Shown here one piece after another: positions 32,734 to 40,450 of a stretch of DNA of 42,230 nt (its first letter is position 1; each line of letters starts with the position of its first letter). The position numbers were made by a program, and so were the translations under genes. Source of the stretch: Steroidobacter gossypii (GTDB taxonomy: Bacteria; Pseudomonadota; Gammaproteobacteria; Steroidobacterales; Steroidobacteraceae); NCBI RefSeq assembly GCF_016801985.1, contig NZ_JAEVLS010000012.1, positions 1 to 42,230 of the forward strand. The letters run 5' to 3'. The notes beneath the pieces were generated by a model that had not been told where the DNA came from, did no database searches, and was given only the letters and a program-made list of their open reading frames with translations.

Positions 32734-34869
32734 ATGCTTTTCCGCGCAACCACTCTTCGTGCCACTCTCTTCACACTAGTTATCTTCGCCGTGAGACTCA
32801 ACGGCGCCACATTGTCGGAGGAGGAGGACCACCAAGGGCACCCGACGAAAGATTGGCCTACCGTTGGTGGTGACTTGAGCAACACTCGCCACTCTGCGCT
32901 TGCGAAGGTAGACAAGAACAATGTGCGACAGCTGGGAGGCGCGTGGGTCTCCGAACGGTTCGACGATGGTAGCGTGTCGCTCGTTACGCCCGTCGCTAAA
33001 GATGGAGTGCTGTTCGTCACGGCCGGACGGAAGGTCTATGCGCTGAACGCGATCACGGGCGTGAGGATTTGGACGTTCAGCACGGCTCCAGATATTCGAC
33101 CAGAGCGCGTGGACGAGACTTCAGAAGCGCTCAAGAACTCGACGATCACGGAGATTTCCGTCCCGAATCGACGCGGCATAGCCATCGGCCAAGGTCTTGT
33201 GTTTGTGGGACTTCACGATGGGCGCGTTATCGCACTCAATAAGGATACAGGTGAATTAGTCTGGAGTCAGCAGACAGGGGTTGACCAGCCGAAGAAAGAA
33301 CAAGTCGTTTCCGGCGCACCAATATACAGCCGAGGTCTAGTGTTCGTCGGACTGTCGAACGGAGATGCACGCCTGAGAGGACGAGTGACCGCGATGGACG
33401 CGGCAACCGGCAAAATTGCTTGGCAACTGTTTACGGTCCCAGCACCGGGAGAAACCGGTCACGAGACGTGGCCGTCGTTCAATGATGCCTGGAAGTTCGG
33501 GGGCGGCGGCGTATGGACGAACGCGGCCGTGGACGAAGATCTGGGAATGGTTTACTTCGCTACTGGCAATGCCGTACCTCCGTTTGCAGGAGACTGGCGG
33601 CCCGGCTCGAATCTTTATACGTGCTCGGTCCTGGCATTGGAGATCAAAACAGGCAAGCTGAGGTGGTACTACCAACTCGTGCGCCATGACGTGTTCGACG
33701 CAGACGTGGGAACCCCGGTGATCCTTCACGATGCGCAGATCGAGGGGCAATTGCGCAAGGCAGTGGCCATCTTGCGGGCCGATGGGCACTTGTTCCAGCT
33801 TGATCGAGTTACCGGCCATCCATTGAGGGCCGTGGAGGAGCGAGCGGTCCCGCAGCTTGCGTCCCAAAAGACGGTGCCCACACAGCCGTTTCCTGTCGGC
33901 GCTGAAAGCATTCTGATGGATTGTGACGACTGGAAGAAAGAAGGCGTGCCTGCTGGATTCGTACTCGGCTGTATGTGGACCTCCGCGGCCGCTCCTCCAC
34001 CATCGAAGGATCCGCAGAACGTGCTCGCACCATTTCCATCCGCTCGCGTGAGCCCGATGGCGTACAGTCCTGAAACGCGATATTTCTATGCGCAGGCTAC
34101 CTCGTTCCTCACCTGGCCGCGAAGATCACCAGATCCCTACTACTTCGACTTCGATCGCAGCGCCCCAGGCCTTAGAGAGCACGGAGAGCTTGCGGCGATC
34201 GACAGCCGCACCGGCAGAATCGCATGGAAGCGACGAGTCTATGCACCCAAGGGCGCATTCCCGTTCTTGAGAGGAGGGTTGCTTACAACATCAGGCGGAT
34301 TATTGTTTCGTAGCGCCCCCGACGGAACGATCGAGGCCAGCGATGCCCAGAGCGGACGAATACTGTGGACGTTTCAGACAGGGATGGCTGGTGCATACGG
34401 CTCTCCGGTGACTTATGAGGCCGATGGTGAGCAATATGTTGCGGTGCCGATGGGTCCTTCAGTATGGGCATTCAAACTCGGGGGCGAGCTTCAGACTACT
34501 AATACAGCCGCTGCACTCCCCAAGCAGGAAGAGGCGTTTTTCGGCCCCGTCATAGACACTGCCGATGTCGAAACCACATCATTGAAGCGCTCATCCTTTG
34601 GATCTGGAACGCGCTACTTCGTAGATGAATTCGCATTCCATCCTTATCGCTCTCGCGTGGAGAAAGGAGCTAAGGTGCGATTCGTGAACAACGGCAAGAT
34701 GGAGCACGAGATTGTTGCGCTCGATGGCTCTTGGAGCACTGGTCGCTTAAGACCAACCCAAGAGTCCTGGATCAGTTTTCGATCCCCAGGGGAGCACACC
34801 TATATATGTAAGGACCATCCCTGGAGCTACGGACAGGTCATAGTGACGGAGGAACAAGTCGATCAATGA
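32734..34869 (+). CDS. Quinoprotein-like beta-propeller fused to a cupredoxin domain
   Basis: A 711-aa exported protein. The signal peptide starts at the ATG at 32,734 (LFRATTLRATLFTLVIFAV); the frame is open further upstream but not protein-like. Residues about 45-600 form a PQQ-dehydrogenase-type propeller (KDWPTVGGDLSNTRHS, GVRIWTFST, GELVWSQQTG, GKIAWQLFT, GRILWTFQTG) with the acidic pair Asp322 and Asp324 in VFDADVG at the catalytic position. No vicinal Cys-Cys. A C-terminal type-1 copper domain follows (about 620-711) with ligands His658, Cys692 and His695 (ICKDHPWSYG); the axial Met position is Ser. Expected role: periplasmic oxidation of an alcohol or sugar with electron transfer to copper. 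It faces, stop to stop, its heme-bearing paralog 37 nt away. Confidence 0.85.
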   Translation: MLFRATTLRATLFTLVIFAVRLNGATLSEEEDHQGHPTKDWPTVGGDLSNTRHSALAKVDKNNVRQLGGAWVSERFDDGSVSLVTPVAKDGVLFVTAGRKVYALNAITGVRIWTFSTAPDIRPERVDETSEALKNSTITEISVPNRRGIAIGQGLVFVGLHDGRVIALNKDTGELVWSQQTGVDQPKKEQVVSGAPIYSRGLVFVGLSNGDARLRGRVTAMDAATGKIAWQLFTVPAPGETGHETWPSFNDAWKFGGGGVWTNAAVDEDLGMVYFATGNAVPPFAGDWRPGSNLYTCSVLALEIKTGKLRWYYQLVRHDVFDADVGTPVILHDAQIEGQLRKAVAILRADGHLFQLDRVTGHPLRAVEERAVPQLASQKTVPTQPFPVGAESILMDCDDWKKEGVPAGFVLGCMWTSAAAPPPSKDPQNVLAPFPSARVSPMAYSPETRYFYAQATSFLTWPRRSPDPYYFDFDRSAPGLREHGELAAIDSRTGRIAWKRRVYAPKGAFPFLRGGLLTTSGGLLFRSAPDGTIEASDAQSGRILWTFQTGMAGAYGSPVTYEADGEQYVAVPMGPSVWAFKLGGELQTTNTAAALPKQEEAFFGPVIDTADVETTSLKRSSFGSGTRYFVDEFAFHPYRSRVEKGAKVRFVNNGKMEHEIVALDGSWSTGRLRPTQESWISFRSPGEHTYICKDHPWSYGQVIVTEEQVDQ

Positions 34870-34906
34870 CGGATCGTGGCAGTCGTTCGATTTCGGTCTT
34901 AATCGG

Positions 34907-37468
34907 TCAGTTCCGCGTTGTACTCGCTTTCATCTTGATACTGCGTAGGTGTTGCGCGTCATCCTTGAGCTCCCCTTGCAGCGAGATACCGTTAGTGCGC
35001 AGCAGGTAAGCAGCAATGTCCAGGTAAGTCTCTCGGCTTAGGCTTCCCGGGTTCGCAAGCGGCATGGTCGATCGGATGTTATCGAACAGATCTGCCACGC
35101 TCACGTTCGTCCAACGCAGCATGAAGGCTTCTCCCAACAGAGCTGGCGCTGCACCCCGCCCGGCTAGGTCCTCGCCGTGGCACACGCTACAGTTGCGCTC
35201 AAAGTGTTCTCTGCCTCGCCGAGCTCGATCCGAAAAGTCGCGGGAAGCCGATTCAGTATCACTCTCCATGGGCTTTTCATGGCTGCGGGATATCAGATCA
35301 TCTGAGCGGACGATGAGTTGCCCATAACTCCAAGGGTGTTCTTTGCATACATACAGATGCTCGCCTGGATTTCCGAATGTCAACCAAGCTTCCTCTCCGG
35401 GACTCAGCCGGCCTGTACTCCATGAGTTGTCCAAAGCCACGATCTCGTGGTGGAGAATCCCATTGTTGACGAAGAGAAGCTTGCTTCCAACCTTCACCCG
35501 TGCGCGAACTGGATTGAACGTGAACTCGTCAATGAAATAGCGCGTGCCCCGCGCGGTCTCCGAGCGATGTGCTGAGCTTGTTTCGATCTCCGCGGTGTCG
35601 ACCAACGGTCCAGGCAGTGCTTCCTCCGACCGCGAGACCACGGGCTTCGGTCTTTCGATCGGCTTGCCGCCGCGTTTGAAGGCCCACACCGCGGTGCCCA
35701 GAGTTGCTGCCAGATATTGCTCTCCGTCAAGCTCGTATGTGACGACTGGCCCGCCACTGGAGCCGGCCTGAAAATCCCACAGAATCTGTCCGCTCCCTGC
35801 ATCAGAGGCTTCAAGCCGTCCGTCACCTGAGCTGCGGAATACGAGTTCACCTGCGGTCGTCAAAGGTTCGACGGTCGTAGCACCGACTGGCACTCGCCTG
35901 CGCCAAACAATCTTTCCTGTGCGGCTGTCGAGCGCGGCAAATTCGCCATAGGTCTGCAGACCTGGAATAGCTCCGACCTCCTTCCGGAAATAGGGATCCT
36001 GCGACCTACGGGGCCAATGTAATATTGAAGTCCCGTACGCATAGAAGTACCCCGTTTGGGGGCTATATGCCATTGCAGATCCGGTAGCCATGGCCGCTGG
36101 CGCGAGAACATTCTGAGGATCGGTCGACGGAGGCGGTGAAGCCGGCGGTGTAAACATACATCCCAGCACGAAGCCGGCAGGTACGGGCTCCTTCTGCCAG
36201 TCTTCGCAGCTTTTCAGTATGCTCTCCCCAACCATGGGGAACGGTTGGGTCTTGGCCGTGCTCTGCGAGGGAAGCTGCGGAACAGCACGCTCCTCAATAG
36301 GTGCGAGCGGCTTTCCCGTTACGCGATCTAGTTGAAACACGTGGCCATCGCCCCTCATAACTGCAAGCGCCTTGCGCGCGCTGCCATCGACTTGGGCGTC
36401 GTACAGCAATATCGGTGCTCCCGAGGCCGCACCGAACACATCATGACGGACAAATTGGTAGTACCACTTTAGCTTCCCTGTCTTCACCTCCACCGCCAGG
36501 ACGGAGCCGGAATAGAGATTGTCACCAGGCCGCAAATCCCCCCCGTATGCCGGTGCGGGGTCTCCAGCCGTGAAGTAGACAAGTCCCAACTCCGGATCTA
36601 CCGCTGGGCTCGCCGATATACCGCCGCCACCGAATCGCCAGCCGTCATTGAAGGACGGCCAAGTCTCGTGTCCAGGCTCCCCCGGCCCGGGAATCGAAAA
36701 CCTCTGCCACAGTTGTCTCCCAGTCATGGCATCGAGTGCAGTCAGCTTTCCACGCCGGTTCTCCGCATCATCAGCTAATCCTGTAAAGAGGATGCCACTA
36801 CTGTACGTAAGTGAGCCTGCGGTCCAATGCCCTTTGTTCGACTCGTGGGTTCCTGGATGTCGAGTCCACACCAACTTCCCAGTCTTCTCTCTCAACGCAA
36901 CGACAGTCCCACCTACGAGTCCGACGAATACTAACCCCTGGCCGATGCGGACTCCTCCGTTATTCGGAACTCCCTTTGAGAGATTCACGAGCCCAAGATT
37001 CCCTGATCGAAAGAGGCCTGTTGAATCCTTTCCCGCCGGGCTTTTGTAGCTCCAAACGCGTTCTCCGAATTTCGCATCGAGGGCATGGACATACTGTCCC
37101 GCCGTGACAAAGAGCAGTCCGTCGTTCACCACCACCGGTGATTGTGACGTCGCTCCGTCACCGAAGTTCTCGGAGACCCAAGCCAGACCGAGCTCGGACA
37201 CATTGCTTTTATTGATGCGTGCGAGACCTGAAAAGCGCATGTTGCTTTGATCGCCGTTGAGCATCGGCCAGTCTGCTGAAGGCGAGCGAGCATAGTCACG
37301 GCCAGGAGCCGCCGAGGGCAACTCAGCACAGACGCCGTGTGCGCTTACGATGGCGATCGCATTGAAGACGAGCCATCTCACCCAGAGTCGCACATTTGGA
37401 GGCTCCTGAATGCGTGAGGGGGAGGCGCTTCCATTGTTTGTGTCCGCTTGCACAGAGTTTGGATCCAT
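34907..37468 (-). CDS. Quinoprotein-like propeller / cupredoxin / cytochrome c triple fusion
   Basis: An 853-aa exported protein, paralogous over its first 730 residues to the plus-strand neighbour. Order: signal segment (LWVRWLVFNAIAIVSAHGVCA), PQQ-type propeller (DWPMLNGDQSNMRFSG onward), cupredoxin domain with His674, Cys708 and His711 (VCKEHPWSYG), then a cytochrome c domain with CSVCH at 760-764 and a likely axial Met802 (STMPLANPG). The catalytic Asp position reads VFGAASG, so Asp is replaced by Gly346, and the +2 Asp by Ala348. The propeller may therefore be inactive or use another chemistry, while the copper and heme centres look intact. ATG at 37,468 has GGCGAG upstream; a GTG at 37,393 with GGAG at 9-nt spacing would give a tighter signal peptide. 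Confidence 0.85.
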   Translation of the reverse strand: MDPNSVQADTNNGSASPSRIQEPPNVRLWVRWLVFNAIAIVSAHGVCAELPSAAPGRDYARSPSADWPMLNGDQSNMRFSGLARINKSNVSELGLAWVSENFGDGATSQSPVVVNDGLLFVTAGQYVHALDAKFGERVWSYKSPAGKDSTGLFRSGNLGLVNLSKGVPNNGGVRIGQGLVFVGLVGGTVVALREKTGKLVWTRHPGTHESNKGHWTAGSLTYSSGILFTGLADDAENRRGKLTALDAMTGRQLWQRFSIPGPGEPGHETWPSFNDGWRFGGGGISASPAVDPELGLVYFTAGDPAPAYGGDLRPGDNLYSGSVLAVEVKTGKLKWYYQFVRHDVFGAASGAPILLYDAQVDGSARKALAVMRGDGHVFQLDRVTGKPLAPIEERAVPQLPSQSTAKTQPFPMVGESILKSCEDWQKEPVPAGFVLGCMFTPPASPPPSTDPQNVLAPAAMATGSAMAYSPQTGYFYAYGTSILHWPRRSQDPYFRKEVGAIPGLQTYGEFAALDSRTGKIVWRRRVPVGATTVEPLTTAGELVFRSSGDGRLEASDAGSGQILWDFQAGSSGGPVVTYELDGEQYLAATLGTAVWAFKRGGKPIERPKPVVSRSEEALPGPLVDTAEIETSSAHRSETARGTRYFIDEFTFNPVRARVKVGSKLLFVNNGILHHEIVALDNSWSTGRLSPGEEAWLTFGNPGEHLYVCKEHPWSYGQLIVRSDDLISRSHEKPMESDTESASRDFSDRARRGREHFERNCSVCHGEDLAGRGAAPALLGEAFMLRWTNVSVADLFDNIRSTMPLANPGSLSRETYLDIAAYLLRTNGISLQGELKDDAQHLRSIKMKASTTRN

Positions 37469-38470
37469 TATGTGCTCGCCGATCACGCGTTCCGGGTGAT
37501 GTTTCGGATGTTTGCCAACGCCAGCACCTGTAAAGCTCGATCACGCCACCCGGATCGCAGTCGAAGACTCAAGCTTGGATCGGCGGTTTCCGTTCATCAA
37601 GCATCTCCCTCGGTAAGGGTCGCCGTCGGGGCTTGAATCGAAGAGTTGCGGCAGTTTCGAACCCAGGTGTCGATCTGCGCACAATTGCCCTCGTTTGTTC
37701 CCAGATATCCTGTAGCATTTGGCTCGAGCCAGAAGCGTAAGCCGCCGGGAACGCAGGCAAGCCACAGACTTGGTAGCGTGCTGCCTCACGGATATGTTAT
37801 CGGCGGGCTGTCGCTTGTTGCCGGCGACCGCTTGGTAGCGACGCGAGTTATATCGGCGGGCGCACCGCTCATTACGCTCCCGCTAACAATCTCTTGACTC
37901 GCGGATGACGTGTTGACACGCGAACACCCGAGTTGGACGTAAAGTGAGCCAACCGCTCCCATGGGTAACATTCCGTCTGAGGCAACGCGGCACCATCTCA
38001 ACGCCGCTGCCTTGGAAGTTCCAGCAGTGTAGCAAGTGACATCCGAGCAAGCGGAAGGCCCCCAGTGACGATCGGCAGCGAGCGTACTTTCCGCAAGAGA
38101 AAGCACAGGTGGTCTCACCCTGAATTATTCCTAGAACCAGTGGACCGTCGCGGCTCGCCGTCCGTCGCTCCATCTCGTCTCGTGTTCCCGCCAATGTGCT
38201 GAACTACCTCTCTACATACATCGACACCTGGAGTGATCATCGCGGAGTGAGCACACAGTATTGCGAGATTCCCCCGGCGAAGGTATAGGGCTCGCTACCA
38301 ATAGCAAGCCGCTAATCGTTTGAGCGGCGGATACGGCGACAGTTTCAGCGGCAGTCGCCGCTCAGAGACGGGCCATTTCAGAGGGTGGGCGCGGCCATCC
38401 TTTGAGTAACGCGGGGGGGGGGGTGCCCCTATGTTGTTGTCAAGGGATTTCCTGCCCGTGGCGGGCTATG
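37469..38470. other. 1-kb region without a supported gene
   Basis: This region lies upstream of the triple-fusion gene. No frame has a recognisable motif. It holds an inverted repeat TCGCG-N15-CGCGA (37899-37923) and a run of 11 G (38413-38423). The last 50 bp before the IS3 element read, on the minus strand, GCCCGCCACGGGC and CCCTTGACAACAACATAGGG, which resembles the non-coding right end of IS110-group elements. The rest appears to be decayed or regulatory DNA. Confidence 0.4.
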
Positions 38471-38483
38471 CGGTAATCCTCCC
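38471..38483 (+). repeat. Left terminal inverted repeat of the IS3-family element
   Basis: CGGTAATCCTCCC, matched as its reverse complement at 39659-39671. The next bases also agree partly between the two ends. Confidence 0.8.
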
Positions 38484-38541
38484 GAAAATTAGATGAGGTC
38501 AGAAGTGGAATTTTCTCGTAACCTTGACCGAGGAGATTCCC

Positions 38542-38808
38542 TTGAAGAAATCACGATTTACCGACAGTCAGATCATTGCGATCTTGAAGCAAGCCGAGGC
38601 CGGCACTCCGGTACCGGAGCTGTGCCGCGAGCACGGCATCAGCTCGGCCACGTTCTACAAGTGGCGATCCAAATATGGCGGCATGGAGGCTTCCATGGTG
38701 TCGCGCATGAAGGAGCTCGAGGAGGAGAATCGGCGGCTGAAGAAAATGTATGCCGAGGCCCAGATGAGTGCCGATATCCTGAAGGAGGCGCTCTCAAAAA
38801 AATGGTGA
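38542..38808 (+). CDS. IS3-family transposase OrfA
   Basis: An 88-aa DNA-binding subunit. The helix-turn-helix is in [20 protein letters not shown] and [20 protein letters not shown], and a leucine-zipper-like coiled coil follows ([20 protein letters not shown]). The start is a TTG at 38,542 with GAGGAG 6 nt upstream. It ends in KKW immediately before orfB, which is in the -1 frame. The A7 run at 38796-38802 is the probable slip site producing an OrfAB transposase. Confidence 0.92.
   Translation: MKKSRFTDSQIIAILKQAEAGTPVPELCREHGISSATFYKWRSKYGGMEASMVSRMKELEEENRRLKKMYAEAQMSADILKEALSKKW
38796..38802 (+). promoter_or_regulatory. A7 slippery site for programmed -1 frameshift
   Basis: Seven consecutive A at the orfA/orfB junction, preceded by GAAGGAGG (38781-38788), which can act as a stimulating Shine-Dalgarno-like element. 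OrfB lies in the -1 frame relative to OrfA. This is the normal arrangement for IS3 elements. Confidence 0.7.
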
Positions 38809-39629
38809 GGCCATCTCAGCGTCGAGAGGTGGCCCGATGGGCGGTAATCGTTAAAGGCCAAAGCATCCGACGGGCCTGCGTGGAACTCGATATCAGCGAG
38901 ACCTGCTACCGCTATGAGCCGAAGCTGTCGAGCGAGAACGATAGAATCGCCAAGTGGCTGATGCGCGTGACGGACAGCCAGCGCAACTGGGGCTTCGGGT
39001 TGTGTTTTCTGTACCTTCGCAACTTGAAAGGCTTCGGCTGGAATCACAAGCGCGTGTACCGCATTTACCGCGAGCTGGAGTTGAACCTGCGGATCAAGCC
39101 CAAGAAGCGGCTGCTGCGCGGGGCGCCGGTGCCGCTGACGATCCCGACAGTAAAGAATCAAGTCTGGTCGATGGACTTCATGCACGATGCTCTCGGCGAC
39201 GGCCGCAGCTTCCGGCTGTTCAATGTGCTGGACGACTTCAACCGCGAGGGCCTGGCGATCGAGGCGGATCTGTCGCTACCGTCGGCTCGCGTGATTCGCA
39301 CGTTAGAGCAAGTCATCGACTGGCGTGGCAAGCCGCGGGTGATTCGCTGTGACAACGGACCAGAGTATATCAGTGGCACGCTGTTGCAGTGGGCAGCGCA
39401 GAGGCAGATCCGGATCGAGTACACCCAGCCCGGCAAGCCTCAGCAGAACGCATACGTCGAGCGCTACAATCGCACCGTGCGCTATGACTGGCTTGCTCAG
39501 CATATCTTCGGATCGATCGCTGAGGTTCAAGAAGCTGCGACCCGATGGCTATGGACGTACAACAACGAACGTCCCAACATGGCACTGGGCGGGTTCACGC
39601 CGATACAGAAGCTGGCTATGGCTGCTTAG
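38802..39629 (+). CDS. IS3-family transposase OrfB (DDE integrase)
   Basis: A 275-aa catalytic part. After an HTH_21-like region ([21 protein letters not shown]) comes the rve integrase core with the three acidic residues: Asp in [11 protein letters not shown], Asp in [12 protein letters not shown] and Glu in [14 protein letters not shown]. The C-terminus [21 protein letters not shown] is standard. The ATG at 38,802 overlaps the orfA stop (ATGGTGA), but in this family the active product is usually the frameshifted OrfAB fusion. Nothing suggests inactivation. Confidence 0.93.
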   Translation: MVRPSQRREVARWAVIVKGQSIRRACVELDISETCYRYEPKLSSENDRIAKWLMRVTDSQRNWGFGLCFLYLRNLKGFGWNHKRVYRIYRELELNLRIKPKKRLLRGAPVPLTIPTVKNQVWSMDFMHDALGDGRSFRLFNVLDDFNREGLAIEADLSLPSARVIRTLEQVIDWRGKPRVIRCDNGPEYISGTLLQWAAQRQIRIEYTQPGKPQQNAYVERYNRTVRYDWLAQHIFGSIAEVQEAATRWLWTYNNERPNMALGGFTPIQKLAMAA

Positions 39630-39671
39630 TTCCTCCACTTTTGGCTGCAGCTAAAAATGGGAGGATTACCG

Positions 39672-40134
39672 TCTGAGTGATCTGTCCGGCCAGGTCGTCA
39701 TCGAAGCCGCACAGCATGGTGAGCTCGGCGACGTCGTTGTCCGGCAACTTCAGCGATCGCAACGTATGCGGCATGCTGCGTGCCGCTTCCGCGATGATGT
39801 ATGCGTCTCGCGCATCCGTCTTGGCCTCGCCCGCGTGCAGGTCGGCGATTCGGCGCATCGCAAGGCCCGGAAGGTAGGCGACTGTCGCACCTTCGGCTCG
39901 CGCCACCGCAACTGGCAGAGCGCCGATCGTGGCCGGCTGGTCGACAACGAGCAGCACGCGGCCATGTCCTTTGAGCTTGGTGATGAGTGCTCGAAGCTTG
40001 GCTTCATCGTTCGGCAAAGCACTGTCGAGCAGGCGCTTTCCAGTCTGATCCAGCGCCACGGCGTGATGTGCCCCTTTGCCAACGTCGACGCCGACGAAGA
40101 CCTGGATGCACTCCTGCGGTTCGATGCCCGTCAT
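39672..40134 (-). pseudogene. IS110-family transposase, truncated by the IS3 element
   Basis: The N-terminal 154 codons of an IS110 recombinase (DEDD, RuvC-like domain). Visible: the first acidic residue in VFVGVDVGKGAHHAVAL, VVDQPATIGALPVAVA, and the later pair in AKTDARDAYIIAEAAR. At 39,671 the frame runs into the IS3 inverted repeat and stops at 39,616, so the C-terminal Tnp domain with the catalytic Ser is missing (full proteins are about 400 aa). The start at 40,134 has AGGGGG 6-7 nt upstream. The copy is dead but its leader region appears intact. Confidence 0.85.
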
Positions 40135-40149
40135 TGGTACCCCCTTTGT

Positions 40150-40360
40150 AGTTATCTTTATGGGCGGCCAGCGACCTACAGCAGCCAGTCTCGGCATCCA
40201 CGTTACGAGCGACCTAGGATTTGGTCCTGGTCCAGCCCCTATCAGCGATCACCGGCTGCCGACCCGGCCCGGTGACAACCCCCCCCGGATCATGGACGAC
40301 TGGGGGCGGGAGTCATGCCGGGCCAAGCTGGCCGAATCTCAGCATAACTGAGATATGAAG
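40150..40360 (-). ncRNA. Candidate IS110 bridge-RNA (left-end) region
   Basis: The 200 nt upstream of the IS110 recombinase start is non-coding and hairpin-rich, as expected for the left end of IS110-group elements, where a bridge RNA is encoded. On plus coordinates: ATCTCAG-CATAA-CTGAGAT (40336-40354), CGGCCA-AGC-TGGCCG (40320-40334), a C-run at 40280-40287 pairing with GGGGG at 40303-40307, and TCACCGG-N13-CCGGTGA (40250-40276). Closer to the gene is the TGGACCAGGACC stretch. Family knowledge supports the position; the RNA itself is inferred from structure potential only. Confidence 0.45.
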
Positions 40361-40450
40361 AAAGTAACGGGGGGCAGTCCACAGGCGCGCCGTACTGGAA
40401 AACGTGGATAACAGGGATTGCCGCAATTCCGCCCACAATATAGGATCGGC

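Larger units (their letters stand above)
38471..39671 (+). mobile_element. IS3-family insertion sequence, 1201 bp, apparently intact
   Basis: Terminal inverted repeats begin CGGTAATCCTCCC on both ends (38471-38483 and, inverted, 39659-39671). Similarity continues inward (TTAG, then AGTGGA). Inside are orfA and orfB in the standard overlapping arrangement with a poly-A slip site, and the DDE catalytic residues are intact. Size and gene order are typical of the family, probably the IS407-like group. I see no direct target duplication, which fits a later deletion or rearrangement at one flank. The right flank interrupts an IS110 transposase gene. Confidence 0.88.

Noticed and set aside
37650-37670. 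TTTCGAACCC resembling a tRNA T-loop
   Set aside because: No acceptor stem, anticodon arm or CCA end can be folded around it, so it is chance similarity.
37646-37897. 83-codon plus-strand frame ending in a hydrophobic stretch
   Set aside because: The hydrophobic end could suggest a small membrane protein, but there is no Shine-Dalgarno and no homolog that I recognise; not strong enough to call.
40336-40354. ATCTCAG-CATAA-CTGAGAT hairpin as terminator of the Tat-SDR gene
   Set aside because: The hairpin does follow the Tat-SDR stop (40,451) in the minus-strand direction, but about 100 nt away and without a T-run on either strand; position in the IS110 leader explains it better.
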